Source: Poritiphilus flavus (GTDB taxonomy: Bacteria > Bacteroidota > Bacteroidia > Flavobacteriales > Flavobacteriaceae). From it: a stretch of 64,000 bases of DNA. The DNA lies in the NCBI RefSeq assembly GCF_009901585.1, contig NZ_WXYO01000008.1, positions 124,001-188,000 of the forward strand, in the 5' to 3' direction. Each line of letters begins with the position of its first letter. The stretch's first letter is position 1. Position numbers and translations under genes: made by a program. The notes below the pieces were generated by a model. It was not told the DNA's origin, searched no databases, and saw nothing but the letters and a program-made list of their open reading frames with translations. Of the stretch, positions 53,726 to 62,933 are shown piece after piece.

Positions 53726-53824
53726 ATTTCTCAAAAATCTTGTCCTGATTTCTCTCCGCCGGAGGATTTCGGACATCTAAACCTTTACGGTTCAATAGGT
53801 TTGGGGAAACATAAAATAAGAGAC

Positions 53825-54340
53825 ATGAGAAAGTTTGTGTGTATTGCCCTGATCAGTAATTTTTGTTTGCTTTCAGCTCAGCAACCTATGGAACCCTATG
53901 GAGGGGCCAACGAAATCAAATTCAATCTAGCCTATGGCCTGCTCGGGGTCCCGGAATTTGGATATGAAAGAATAATCAGCGATGAATCGGCCATGGGAAT
54001 TGATGCCATCCTGGCGTTTGATAGTAAAGCGGACTACAGATATGGTATAACACCTTATTATCGGTTTTACTTTGGTGAGAAAAGGGCTGGAGGTTTCTTT
54101 GTGGAAGCTCATACAGCTATTTATGCACTACGGGAATACGAGCAAAACACTCTAAGCGGCGAAGAAACATCCTCTAATCAATTGGTTGTGGGATTGGGTA
54201 CTGCCGTCGGCGGAAAATTCCTCAATAAGCAAGGTTGGGTAGGAGAGATCTACGGTGGCTTCGGAAGGAATCTAAACAGTGGAGATGACATTGACTGGGG
54301 TTACCCCCGTTTCGGATTTGTGATTGGAAAGCGGTTTTAG
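53825..54340 (+). CDS. Outer-membrane beta-barrel-like protein
   Basis: A 171-residue product from MRKFVCIALISNFCLLSAQ, a good signal peptide; an upstream TTG start is ignored. The mature part shows alternating short strands, for example EIKFNLAYGLLGVPEFGYERII, YRYGITPYYRFYF, GFFVEAHTAIYALREYE, and ends in Phe (FVIGKRF), as outer-membrane barrels do. It resembles the DUF3575-type small barrels of Bacteroidota. Function unknown. The 180 bp downstream contain no gene or clear terminator. Confidence 0.83.
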   Translation: MRKFVCIALISNFCLLSAQQPMEPYGGANEIKFNLAYGLLGVPEFGYERIISDESAMGIDAILAFDSKADYRYGITPYYRFYFGEKRAGGFFVEAHTAIYALREYEQNTLSGEETSSNQLVVGLGTAVGGKFLNKQGWVGEIYGGFGRNLNSGDDIDWGYPRFGFVIGKRF

Positions 54341-54529
54341 TATTTGAGGTAATATTGTTACTTCATTTTTACATCAACCAGCAAGCCCTAAAGTTGTAGG
54401 ATAAATCTCAATAAATCTTAACTACGTCGATGATTTGCTCCCGATGAACAATTAAATAAGCGTATTTAGCGTTAATTGTCCAACTTAGAGGACGAAACTT
54501 GACCAAACCTTATTAATAAAACTACTTCA

Positions 54530-55075
54530 ATGGCAGAAAGATTAGTTGTTTTATCGGACATGTGGGGGGCCAGAAAAGGCCTCTGGATCACTTCCTATCT
54601 CGGATACCTTCAGCAATATTTTGATATAGTTTACTACGATAGCCAGCAGTTGGCAGACCTGGACGTGGTTGTTCATACCCGTGAAAACCTCTGTAAAGCA
54701 TTTTTCGACGGAGGAAGAGAAACAGCTATTGCACAGATTTTGCGCAAAGAAACGGAACCCAGTCACTACCTGACCTTTTGTGCAGGTGGGACTATAGGTT
54801 GGGAAGCTGCCTTAAAAGGTTTGCCTATGAAATCGCTTTACGCGGTTTCTCCGATCAATCTGCACTTACAGGATCAGAAACCGGATTGCCCCGTTAACCT
54901 TCTTTTCGGGGAATATCAGGAAGAAAAACCGGATGCCGCCTGGGCCAAAGAGTTGGGCGTGACCATGGATGTGGTTCCTCAATTCGGGAATGAATTGTAC
55001 TCAGACGAGAAAATAATTCAGAAAGTCTGTTTAAGCCTGCTTGAGAGGGTGCTGAAGAAGCAGTTTCAGTATTAA
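54530..55075 (+). CDS. Putative alpha/beta-fold protein with altered nucleophile elbow
   Basis: A 181-residue cytoplasmic protein not assigned with certainty. The order [35 protein letters not shown], the segment [15 protein letters not shown] and the late [15 protein letters not shown] resembles an alpha/beta hydrolase. However, where the GxSxG nucleophile should be, the sequence reads TFCAGG, that is Cys in place of Ser. It could be a Cys-dependent or an inactive member. It overlaps the end of clpX by 4 bp in the opposite orientation. No signal or membrane segment is seen. Confidence 0.65.
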   Translation: MAERLVVLSDMWGARKGLWITSYLGYLQQYFDIVYYDSQQLADLDVVVHTRENLCKAFFDGGRETAIAQILRKETEPSHYLTFCAGGTIGWEAALKGLPMKSLYAVSPINLHLQDQKPDCPVNLLFGEYQEEKPDAAWAKELGVTMDVVPQFGNELYSDEKIIQKVCLSLLERVLKKQFQY

Positions 55076-56307
55076 GATACCGCCTTTAATTTTTTCACAG
55101 TTTCATGCGATAGCTTGTCTTCCGCATAAGGTTTGGTGACCTTAAATTCTTTTTCATCGCTGCTGGGCAATTCAAACATCGCATCGGTAAACACAGCTTC
55201 ACATAAAGATCTTAAACCTCTGGCCCCTAGTTTATACTCTATAGCCTTTTCAACGATATAGTCCAGCGCCTGTTCAGTGATTTTAAAACTGATCCCGTCC
55301 ATGGCAAAGAGCTTTTCGTACTGTTTGATGATGGCGTTCTTTGGTTCGGTAAGAATAGCTCTAAGCGTCTTTTTGTCCAGGGGATTCATATGAGTTAGTA
55401 CCGGTAGACGACCTATGATTTCAGGGATCAATCCAAATTCTTTCAGATCTTTTGGGATGATATACTGCAGCACATTGTCCTGGTCCAGGTTTTCCTCCCT
55501 TTTGGAAGCACTGTACCCGATTGCCTGCATGTTCAGCCGCCTGGTGATAATACGCTCAATACCGTCAAAAGCACCTCCGGCAACAAAGAGAATGTTCTCT
55601 GTATTTACTTCTATGAATTTTTGGTCCGGATGCTTTCTGCCTCCCTTGGGCGGTACATTCACGACGGTACCTTCGAGAAGTTTTAGCAGTCCTTGTTGCA
55701 CCCCTTCACCGGAAACATCACGGGTAATAGAAGGGTTATCACTTTTTCTGGCTATTTTGTCGATCTCATCGATAAAAACAATACCGCGTTCCGCCTTTTC
55801 AAGGTTGTAATCCGCGGCCTGCAGTAATCTGGTGAGAATACTCTCTACATCTTCTCCAACATAACCGGCCTCTGTAAGGACGGTGGCATCCACAATGGCG
55901 AGGGGTACGTTTAGCATTCTCGCGATGGTCTTGGCCATAAGGGTTTTTCCGGTACCGGTCTGGCCAACCATTACAATATTGCTTTTCTGAATTTCTATAT
56001 CGTCTTCCTTGGAACTGGGCTGCAACAAACGCTTATAGTGGTTGTAAACAGCAACGGACATCACTTTTTTGGTACGCTCCTGCCCGATGACGAAGGTATC
56101 CAGGAAATCTTTGATCTCCAGGGGCTTTTTCAGTATTAGCTCTGCGGAAAGGTCGTCACTTCTGGACTGCCGTGATTCCTCAGCTACTATGCCGTGGGCC
56201 TGTTCTATGCAGCGATCACAGATATGTGCATCCAAACCTGCGATCAACAGGTTGGTTTCCGGCTTTTTCCTGCCACAAAAAGAACATTCCAGATTTTCCT
56301 TTGCCAT
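55072..56307 (-). CDS. clpX: ATP-dependent protease ATPase subunit ClpX
   Basis: A 411-residue AAA+ unfoldase. The N-terminal zinc domain has Cys8/Cys11 and Cys30/Cys33 ([16 protein letters not shown]). The ATPase has Walker A GQTGTGKT near 115 and Walker [11 protein letters not shown] near 180. Pore loop GYVGED and sensor residues ([11 protein letters not shown] region, GARGLRS) are present. It recognises substrates and feeds them into ClpP. The gene order tig-clpP-clpX on the minus strand is the usual one. A 92-bp gap separates clpP and clpX. Confidence 0.97.
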   Translation of the reverse strand: MAKENLECSFCGRKKPETNLLIAGLDAHICDRCIEQAHGIVAEESRQSRSDDLSAELILKKPLEIKDFLDTFVIGQERTKKVMSVAVYNHYKRLLQPSSKEDDIEIQKSNIVMVGQTGTGKTLMAKTIARMLNVPLAIVDATVLTEAGYVGEDVESILTRLLQAADYNLEKAERGIVFIDEIDKIARKSDNPSITRDVSGEGVQQGLLKLLEGTVVNVPPKGGRKHPDQKFIEVNTENILFVAGGAFDGIERIITRRLNMQAIGYSASKREENLDQDNVLQYIIPKDLKEFGLIPEIIGRLPVLTHMNPLDKKTLRAILTEPKNAIIKQYEKLFAMDGISFKITEQALDYIVEKAIEYKLGARGLRSLCEAVFTDAMFELPSSDEKEFKVTKPYAEDKLSHETVKKLKAVS

Positions 56308-56399
56308 AATTCCTTACTTTCTTATCTATAACGGCTTAAAACTAAATTTGGTTTATGAGGAGCCCGGTCTAAGCCGTAATCGGGTGTATTTTGTCGAAA

Positions 56400-57080
56400 T
56401 TAATCCTTATCCCTTTCTAAGATCTCATCAATCATACCGTATTCCAGTGCTTCCGCGGCTTTCATCCAGTAATCCCTGTCACTGTCTTCATAGACTTTCT
56501 CAAATTTCTGACCGGAATGTTTGGAGATGATCTGATACAATTCATCTTTGATCTTTAATACTTCCTTTGCCGCGATCTCAATATCACTTGCCTGTCCCTG
56601 GGCTCCGGACATGGGCTGGTGGATCATCACACGGCAATGCGTAAGCCCGCTGCGCTTGCCTTCCTCTCCTGCACATAGCAATACAGCCGCCATGGAAGCC
56701 GCCATTCCTGTGCAGATGGTAGCCACATCCGGCTTAATGAACTGCATGGTATCGTAAATTCCCAGGCCGGCATAGACACTTCCGCCAGGGGAATTGATAT
56801 AGATCTGAATATCTTTGGAAGAATCCGCACTGGCCAGAAATAGCAGCTGTGCCTGGACAATATTGGCAACCTGGTCGTTGATACCTGTGCCCATAAATAT
56901 GATCCTGTCCATCATAAGCCTGGAGAAAACGTCCATAGCAATAGCATTTAACTGCCTTTCCTCAATTATATTAGGAGTCATATTCGTAGGATACATACTG
57001 CTGATGATCCTGTCGTAATACAAACTGTTAACTCCTCGGTCTTTTATAGCGTAATTCTTGAATTCTTTGCCGTAATCCAT
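56400..57080 (-). CDS. clpP: ATP-dependent Clp protease proteolytic subunit ClpP
   Basis: A 226-residue serine protease subunit. Catalytic Ser129 is in TGMAASMAAVLL, His154 in VMIHQPMSG, and Asp is in the DSDRDYWM region. The handle helices follow. The N-terminus (GKEFKNYAIKDRG) is longer than the E. coli protein, as in other Bacteroidota. It assembles into the tetradecamer partner of ClpX. Located between tig upstream and clpX downstream on the same strand; a terminator hairpin for tig lies at 57112-57137, so clpP has its own promoter or partial read-through. Confidence 0.97.
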   Translation of the reverse strand: MDYGKEFKNYAIKDRGVNSLYYDRIISSMYPTNMTPNIIEERQLNAIAMDVFSRLMMDRIIFMGTGINDQVANIVQAQLLFLASADSSKDIQIYINSPGGSVYAGLGIYDTMQFIKPDVATICTGMAASMAAVLLCAGEEGKRSGLTHCRVMIHQPMSGAQGQASDIEIAAKEVLKIKDELYQIISKHSGQKFEKVYEDSDRDYWMKAAEALEYGMIDEILERDKD

Positions 57081-57103
57081 GTTTTTTATGACTGTTTTTT
57101 GAT

Positions 57104-57137
57104 AAAAAAAAGGTGCCGAAAAACAATTTTCGGCACC
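57104..57137 (-). terminator. Terminator between tig and clpP
   Basis: GGTGCCGAAAA pairs with TTTTCGGCACC around a short loop at 57112-57137, and the minus strand continues with eight T. It lies 28 bp after the tig stop. Confidence 0.85.
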
Positions 57138-57165
57138 GTAAAGATACTTATTTTATTTGGGAAAA

Positions 57166-58488
57166 TTACCCGTAGACCTCTTTGACGAAGTTTTCGTAAG
57201 TGACCTCCTTTACTTTCAAATTGGCCTTTTCCTTGTAGAGGTTCAGAAGTTTCTGACTCATCAGCTGTTCGGATAATCTCTTTACCTCATCCTGGTTGCT
57301 CATCACACGCATCACAATGGGCTCCAGCTCCTCGTCCTGCGGATTGGTTTGGCCGTATTGTGCCATCTGTGATTTAATGAAGTCCTTGGTGAATTCCTTG
57401 AGCTCGTCGAACTGGATATCCATATTGTTATCCTTGATGATCTTTCCTTCGATCAGCTGGTACCTTAGTCCTTTTTCGGACTTTTCGTATTCATCTTCAG
57501 CTTCCTCAGGTGTCAGGGGTTTTTCTCCCGTCATCTGGATCCACTTTTTCAGGAATTCCGTCGGCAACTCGAACTTGGTATTTTCGATCAGGTTTTCCGT
57601 AAGATCATTGAGCAGTTTCTGATCTGATTGTTGCTCAAACTGTTTTTCGGAATCCGTTTTGATCTTTGCCTTTAGTTCTTCCTCGGAACTAACTTCGTCC
57701 TTTCCAAAAAGTTTGTCAAATAACTCCTGGTCCATTTTAGCCAGTTCCCGCTCGTTGATCTCTTCAATGGTGAATTCAACTTCAATACTCAGCTTTTCCG
57801 CTTTATCCCTGGCTATGCCCAGGGCACTTGAAAGTAAATAGTCTTCCGAGAAGAGATCTTTGGTTTTGAGAGTGACCACATCGCCAACCTTTTTACCTTC
57901 CAGCAGGCTTTTGGATTTTTTGCTCTTAATTTTATCCAGCTCAATGGTGGTTTTATTCTCGATCTCCTCAGCTTCATTCCTGAAGGTACCGTTTAGCTCG
58001 TCATTTTTTCCGACTTCGCTTTTGCTTTTGAGTTTTCCGTATTGCTTTCTTATGCGCTCTACCTGCTCATCGATCATTTTTTTGTCCGCAACGATCTTGT
58101 AGTGGGTGATGGCCTTTTTGGACTTCAACGGAACCTCAAAGTCTGGGGCAAGCCCTAACTCAAACTCAAAGGCGAATTCTTCTGCATCCCAGTTAAAATT
58201 GTCCTGTTGCTTTGGCAGTGGGTTACCCAGTACGTCCAGTTTTTCTTCTGTGAGGTATTTGTTGAGGTTATCCTGTAATAGTTTATTCACCTCATCCACC
58301 AAAACGGCCTTACCGTATTGCTTTTTGATCAGCCCCATAGGCACATGACCCTTTCTAAAGCCTGGAATATTAGCCTGTCTTCTATAGTCTTTGAGGATCT
58401 TCTCTACCTTCTCATGGTAATCCTCTTTGGTAATTGCCACCGTTACAATGGCATTCAATTCATCAATCTGCTCTTTGGTGATATTCAT
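57166..58488 (-). CDS. tig: Trigger factor (ribosome-associated chaperone)
   Basis: A 440-residue protein. The N-terminal ribosome-binding domain has PGFRKGHVPMGLIKKQYG, the conserved ribosome contact motif (F-R-K-G). It is followed by a PPIase-like middle domain and a long charged, helical C-terminal arm region. The PPIase catalytic residues seem degenerate, as in other Bacteroidota trigger factors. It assists folding of nascent chains at the ribosome exit tunnel. It precedes clpP and clpX, the standard arrangement. Confidence 0.94.
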   Translation of the reverse strand: MNITKEQIDELNAIVTVAITKEDYHEKVEKILKDYRRQANIPGFRKGHVPMGLIKKQYGKAVLVDEVNKLLQDNLNKYLTEEKLDVLGNPLPKQQDNFNWDAEEFAFEFELGLAPDFEVPLKSKKAITHYKIVADKKMIDEQVERIRKQYGKLKSKSEVGKNDELNGTFRNEAEEIENKTTIELDKIKSKKSKSLLEGKKVGDVVTLKTKDLFSEDYLLSSALGIARDKAEKLSIEVEFTIEEINERELAKMDQELFDKLFGKDEVSSEEELKAKIKTDSEKQFEQQSDQKLLNDLTENLIENTKFELPTEFLKKWIQMTGEKPLTPEEAEDEYEKSEKGLRYQLIEGKIIKDNNMDIQFDELKEFTKDFIKSQMAQYGQTNPQDEELEPIVMRVMSNQDEVKRLSEQLMSQKLLNLYKEKANLKVKEVTYENFVKEVYG

Positions 58489-58637
58489 CGCACTCTTTTA
58501 TTTTCTTAGGTCTCCTTAAAACCCTAAACCTTAATCCGCCCTAAGGTTTCGTTTTTTTTGTCTGAAAACGGGTTGCAAAAGTAGTGTATTTTGTGAAGTT
58601 CAACAACTTTTTAGAGGCCGGAATTCCGAGGCTCAGT

Positions 58638-58988
58638 TCAATCCTTTTTTCCGTCTTTAAGCAGGGAAAAAAGTATGGATTGGAGAAAGGACAAAAGCAG
58701 GCTAAACAACAAGGCCCACCAGATGCTATTTACATAGAAACCGTCTATCAGGCGGTCAGCCAGCAGTATAATAATGGCATTAATAACCAGCAGGAATAGT
58801 CCGAATGTGATGATAGTCACCGGCAGTGTAAGGATGATGAGTATAGGTTTTACGATAAAGTTCAGCAGACTGAGCACCAGGGCCACAATGATGGCGGTGG
58901 TATAGGAATCTACTCCTGCCCCGGGAAGCACTTTTGCCAGGATAACCACGGCCAGTGCGCTTAATAGGATTCTGAGAATGAATTTCAT
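58638..58988 (-). CDS. YvlD/phage-holin-superfamily-IV membrane protein
   Basis: A 116-residue protein with four hydrophobic helices (ILRILLSALAVVILAKVL, TTAIIVALVLSLLNFIV, IILTLPVTIITFGLFLLVI, WALLFSLLLSFLQSILF) and a lysine-rich C-terminus. It matches the pattern of the YvlD-type 4-TMS family found in bacteria and some phages. The real function is not known; a holin role is not implied. It is preceded by the SGNH lipoprotein gene on the same strand, separated by a strong terminator at 59015-59040. Confidence 0.85.
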   Translation of the reverse strand: MKFILRILLSALAVVILAKVLPGAGVDSYTTAIIVALVLSLLNFIVKPILIILTLPVTIITFGLFLLVINAIIILLADRLIDGFYVNSIWWALLFSLLLSFLQSILFSLLKDGKKD

Positions 58989-59014
58989 GCCTTTTGGTTT
59001 TTAGTTAAAGAAAA

Positions 59015-59040
59015 AAGGTACCGATCTTGATCGGTACCTT
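59015..59040 (-). terminator. Terminator of the SGNH lipoprotein gene
   Basis: AAGGTACCGATC/GATCGGTACCTT with a 2-nt loop, followed by a T run on the minus strand; 24 bp after the stop at 59064. Confidence 0.85.
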
Positions 59041-59063
59041 TAAATGTAAAGAATATTTTCTTG

Positions 59064-60566
59064 CTAATTAACGTAAAGGCCGGTATAATCCAAAGGCTCT
59101 ACTCCAGGTAGGTTGGAACCGTATTTTTCATTGATGGTTTTTATAAATTCATTTGCGATGAGAGCATAACCCCGGGGTGACGGATGAACTCCGTCCAGAG
59201 AGAAGCCGCCGCCTGTACCATAGGTGGAAGATACCGTACTCCCATCTGATAATTGAACCCCTAACTGGTCTACAATATCCAGATACGTATTCATGTCTAC
59301 CAGGGCAACGTCATAGGTCTGGGCCAGGACCTCAAGGCTCTGATTGTAAGCCATCACTGCATTACCAATAGTGATCTGCTCTTCTGGAGTGAGCACCCAC
59401 TCATCCCCAAGTGGCACAGCCACACCGTTGATGGAGGTAGGATCGTTTGGATTCGCCAATGTCCCGATAAAAGTCTGAGAGGTAAAAATCAATAGATCCT
59501 GTTCCGTAGCCTGGCGCATATTGATCAGGGCCGGGTTAAATCCTGTAAGGTCCGTAAGGTCCTCGTCTATGATAACTACAGCGTTGGTATCACCAGCGCT
59601 GAAAGAGATCTGTCTGGCCTCGGCTTCCTGAGGGGTAAGCGCCATCAGTCCTGCTAATTGCGTTACTCCGGCATTATAAGCCGCATAGGCATTGTTTAAA
59701 AGTTCCGCGGTAGCGGCATCAAGCGGTACCGGATTATGAGGAACTGTTGTGAAAAAAGGTATGGAAGTAACATCGGGTATGTTCGCGATGACCCCTCCGC
59801 TTGCACTTGCTGTTAAGGTTGCCAAAAGACCGTCATAGATGCCGGCGAAAGCCGTAGGGTCTGTAATATCTGCCGGGCCATAACTACTCGGATCCGGATT
59901 TCCGGTCTGATCTACCCCTGATGCTCCGGCTATCGCATAACCAAGTATGTCGTTATTGCCTATCCACAAGGAGAAGAAAGTTGGTGCCTGAGCTGCTGCA
60001 TCTCCAATTACCGTTGCCGTGGGGGAGGATGCAAACCTGGCATAATAAGGATTCGCCAGGCCCAGGGCCACACCGCTTACATTACCGTAGCCGGGTGCCA
60101 CTAAATGATAGCTTTTCGCTCCGGGAACGCCCATATTGTTGAAAGGGCCAGAAAGTGTTTCTGTGATTTCCGTGGCTCCCATACCACTAACTTCTACCGG
60201 GGTTGGTGAACCTGAAGAAAAATCCAGGATCAGGCGGTTGCCCAAAATCGGGGTGCCTCCAAGGGTAGCTCCTCCGAGATTATCGGCCATAAATGGAATG
60301 GAAAAACTTCCACCGCCTGCAAGCGCGAAATTCGAAGCCAGCATATTAGGCATGGAAGCAGTTTGCCCGTCCATAAAAAGAGCGGCATCGGAAAAGCCCG
60401 CGGTAAGCGAATTTCCAACCGCGACATAATTAGAAAAATTAGCGCTACCGCTGGTGTATTCAACGGCTGGGGGATCTACTACTTCGGGCGGGATCACCTC
60501 GTCATCATCACTGCAGGAAAGAAGGAAAAGTCCTGCAAAAGCCATCAAGGCCAAAAGCTTTTTCAT
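59064..60566 (-). CDS. SGNH/GDSL-type hydrolase lipoprotein
   Basis: A 500-residue secreted lipoprotein from MKKLLALMAFAGLFLLSC (lipobox Cys at 18). The SGNH blocks are visible: the nucleophile Ser in AVGNSLTAGFSDA (block I), Asn in WIGNNDILG (block III) and Asp/His in DGVHPSPRGYALIAN (block V). The large insert between blocks carries Ala/Gly/Pro-rich stretches. Family members are esterases, lipases or acyl hydrolases; a surface or periplasmic location is likely. Its substrate is unknown. It stands alone between the YvlD-type gene and an alpha/beta hydrolase gene. Confidence 0.88.
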   Translation of the reverse strand: MKKLLALMAFAGLFLLSCSDDDEVIPPEVVDPPAVEYTSGSANFSNYVAVGNSLTAGFSDAALFMDGQTASMPNMLASNFALAGGGSFSIPFMADNLGGATLGGTPILGNRLILDFSSGSPTPVEVSGMGATEITETLSGPFNNMGVPGAKSYHLVAPGYGNVSGVALGLANPYYARFASSPTATVIGDAAAQAPTFFSLWIGNNDILGYAIAGASGVDQTGNPDPSSYGPADITDPTAFAGIYDGLLATLTASASGGVIANIPDVTSIPFFTTVPHNPVPLDAATAELLNNAYAAYNAGVTQLAGLMALTPQEAEARQISFSAGDTNAVVIIDEDLTDLTGFNPALINMRQATEQDLLIFTSQTFIGTLANPNDPTSINGVAVPLGDEWVLTPEEQITIGNAVMAYNQSLEVLAQTYDVALVDMNTYLDIVDQLGVQLSDGSTVSSTYGTGGGFSLDGVHPSPRGYALIANEFIKTINEKYGSNLPGVEPLDYTGLYVN

Positions 60567-60695
60567 ATACAAAAATTTGAGTTAGTTTATGAGAGTCCTT
60601 TAGTTTGTTAGGTTGGGCCAAATTAAAGGAAAATTATGACACCCACAACGAAAGGCCTTATAAAATTATGCATGCATAATAAATTGGGACGTTTT

Positions 60696-61466
60696 TTAGG
60701 AATTTAGAAATTTTTGGGTCACCTGGAAAAACTGCTCCGGATTTTCGGCATGCAGCCAATGCCCGGCCTTGTCAATAGTTTCGACTTCAGCATCCGGAAA
60801 ATACATCCTGATCATAGGAATATCCGCATCCGCGATGTATTCCGATCGGTCACCGCGAACAAACAAGGACTGGGATCCAAAAAGGCAGCCGCCACCTGCT
60901 TCTTCCCCGATCTCTTCCATTTTATGACGTAATACCTGAAGATTAAAGCGGAATCCAAGTTTACCGGGTTCCATCCAATAAAGGCTTTTCAAGAGGAACT
61001 GCCTTATTCCCCAATCAGACAGGTGTAGGGCAAGTTGCTTATCTGCTTCCCCTCTTGAGGACAATTCTTCCAGAGGCACTTTAAGCAGCGCGTCGATGAT
61101 CTGTTGGTGGTGAGGAGGATAATATTTAGGTGCAATATCAGCGATGAGGAGTTTTTCAACCCTTTCAGGAAAATCGCAGGCGAACTGCATAGCGGTTTTC
61201 CCTCCCATGGAATGCCCCAGAATATTGGCGCTCTGAATGCCGTGATAATCCTGGTAGGCCTTCAGGTCCTGTGCCATCAGACTGTAGTTGAAATCCTCTG
61301 ACCAAAAGCTCCTGCCATGGTTTCGCTGATCGATAAGGTGAACTTCAAATCCGGATGTCGCGTATCGATTCCCCAGGCTTTTCCAATTGTCAGCCATTCC
61401 CAGAAAGCCATGTAGAATACAAAGTGGTTGTCCGCTGCCCAGTATTTTAGAATGTAGTATCTCCAT
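60696..61466 (-). CDS. Alpha/beta hydrolase, YbfF-like esterase
   Basis: A 256-residue alpha/beta hydrolase: HGFLGMADNWKSLGNRYA at the start, the oxyanion HG motif, the nucleophile GHSMGGKTAMQFA, acid Asp near GDRSEYIADADI and His in DKAGHWLHAENP. This pattern is characteristic of the YbfF esterases, which hydrolyse short acyl esters and CoA esters in vitro. It is cytoplasmic. Its ATG is one base from the stop of pdxJ (shared base 61466), so the two are translationally coupled. This coupling is common in flavobacteria. Confidence 0.91.
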   Translation of the reverse strand: MEILHSKILGSGQPLCILHGFLGMADNWKSLGNRYATSGFEVHLIDQRNHGRSFWSEDFNYSLMAQDLKAYQDYHGIQSANILGHSMGGKTAMQFACDFPERVEKLLIADIAPKYYPPHHQQIIDALLKVPLEELSSRGEADKQLALHLSDWGIRQFLLKSLYWMEPGKLGFRFNLQVLRHKMEEIGEEAGGGCLFGSQSLFVRGDRSEYIADADIPMIRMYFPDAEVETIDKAGHWLHAENPEQFFQVTQKFLNS

Positions 61467-62179
61467 TATTTAAGTCGGTGTAAATACATATTGATCACAT
61501 TTTCCAGGCCAAGGTACAGGGACTCGCATATGAGGGCATGACCTATGGATACTTCCAACAGATTGGGTACATTCTCCTTAAAGTATCGGATGTTATCAAG
61601 ATTAAGATCGTGGCCGGCATTAATCCCCAAGCCTACCTCATTAGCCACAACGGCAGCCTCCGTAAAGGATCTTACAGCTTGCTGAGGGTCTTTAACGAAA
61701 GTCTTTGCATAAGTTTCGGTATACAATTCAATACGATCCGCACCTGTTTTGGCGGCACCTTCAACCTGTTTTGAGACCGGGTCCACAAAGATGGAAGTAC
61801 GTATACCGGCGTCTTTGAAAGTACTGATCACCTCCTTCAGGAAGTCCGCATTTTTATGGGTATCCCAACCCGCGTTGGAGGTAATGGCATCTACCGAGTC
61901 CGGAACAAGGGTTACCTGGGTAGGTTTTACCTCCAGTACCAGATCGACGAACTTAGGTATGGGATTACCTTCAATATTATATTCGGTAGTGACTACGCTT
62001 TTGAGGTCCCTGGCATCCTGATATCTGATATGCCTTTCATCCGGCCTTGGATGCACAGTGATACCTTCGGCACCAAAGCGCTCTATGTCCTGAGCCACAG
62101 CTACCACATCGGGTACATTGCCACCTCTTGAGTTCCTCAGGGTAGCAATTTTATTTATATTAACGCTTAATCTTGTCAT
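61466..62179 (-). CDS. pdxJ: Pyridoxine 5'-phosphate synthase PdxJ
   Basis: A 237-residue TIM-barrel enzyme of vitamin B6 synthesis (deoxyxylulose-5-phosphate-dependent pathway). The start is placed at [20 protein letters not shown], the family N-terminus; an ATG 30 bp upstream is open. Motifs include [20 protein letters not shown], the substrate-binding [12 protein letters not shown], and [10 protein letters not shown] with the conserved His. It condenses 3-amino-2-oxopropyl phosphate with deoxyxylulose-5-phosphate to give pyridoxine 5'-phosphate. It is coupled to an esterase gene downstream and divergent from the CBS-domain gene. Confidence 0.95.
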   Translation of the reverse strand: MTRLSVNINKIATLRNSRGGNVPDVVAVAQDIERFGAEGITVHPRPDERHIRYQDARDLKSVVTTEYNIEGNPIPKFVDLVLEVKPTQVTLVPDSVDAITSNAGWDTHKNADFLKEVISTFKDAGIRTSIFVDPVSKQVEGAAKTGADRIELYTETYAKTFVKDPQQAVRSFTEAAVVANEVGLGINAGHDLNLDNIRYFKENVPNLLEVSIGHALICESLYLGLENVINMYLHRLK

Positions 62180-62206
62180 TTTATCGGATTGATAATTTAT
62201 GAGCCG

Positions 62207-62214
62207 CAAAAATA
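62207..62214 (-). promoter_or_regulatory. Candidate -7 element TATTTTTG of pdxJ
   Basis: On the minus strand, TATTTTTG fits TAnnTTTG and lies 27 bp before the ATG at 62179, in the divergent gap. No -33 motif stands out. Confidence 0.35.
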
Positions 62215-62263
62215 CAAATTAGGCATACCTTTTGATATTTAAAATTACTATTTTGCGAGAGTT

Positions 62264-62929
62264 ATGGGTCTAATGCAGATACAGTCACATATAATCAATT
62301 CAGTGCCGTACTTTGAGGTAAAGGATTCCTTAAAAGAAGTGATCACTTTTTTTAACAACAGTACCTATTCTCATGTGGCAATTATTGAAGACGGACGCTT
62401 TGCAGGAACCCTGTCTGAAAATGATCTGGCAACCTTTGAAAAAGAAAAGAACATAGAGGACTATCGTTATAACCTGGAGTCTTTTTTTGTGGATAAGCGC
62501 ACTTCCTGGCTGGATGTACTTGAGGTTTTCGCACGTAATGAGACCAATCTTGTTCCTGTATTGGACGATGATGGATATATACAGGGTTATTATGACCTGA
62601 ACGATGTTGTTGGCGTTTTCATTGATACTCCATTTTTTACCGAGCCTGGTGGGATACTGGTTGTGGCCAAAGGGATCAGGGATTACTCTTTTAGTGAGAT
62701 AGCCCAGATTGTGGAAAGCAATAATACCAAACTGTTGGGTGCCTTTATTACGGACTCCCGCAATGAGGTGATACAGATCACCCTGAAAATAGGTACAACG
62801 AATCTCAATGACGTCATACAAAGTTTTAGACGTTACAACTACAACATTTTGTTTGGGAATAATGATGACCAATTCCTGGAAGACCTCAAGCAAAGGTCAG
62901 ACTACCTCGATAAATACCTAAACGTATAG
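62264..62929 (+). CDS. CBS-domain protein
   Basis: A 221-residue protein with a CBS pair: SHVAIIEDGRFAGTLSENDL and NLVPVLDDDGYIQGYYDLNDVV. A further C-terminal region (KLLGAFITDSRNEVIQITLKIG then LNDVIQSFRRYNYNILF) resembles an ACT-like or similar small ligand domain. CBS pairs bind adenosyl nucleotides and regulate partner proteins. In flavobacteria this gene precedes the NAD kinase gene almost invariably. The NAD kinase ATG follows 4 bp after its stop, indicating an operon. It might sense an adenylate state and modulate NAD(P) metabolism; this is inference. Confidence 0.88.
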   Translation: MGLMQIQSHIINSVPYFEVKDSLKEVITFFNNSTYSHVAIIEDGRFAGTLSENDLATFEKEKNIEDYRYNLESFFVDKRTSWLDVLEVFARNETNLVPVLDDDGYIQGYYDLNDVVGVFIDTPFFTEPGGILVVAKGIRDYSFSEIAQIVESNNTKLLGAFITDSRNEVIQITLKIGTTNLNDVIQSFRRYNYNILFGNNDDQFLEDLKQRSDYLDKYLNV

Positions 62930-62933
62930 TAGC

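Noticed and set aside
58638-58988. Prophage holin
   Set aside because: The family is called holin-like but this gene stands among core genes with no lysin or other phage genes.
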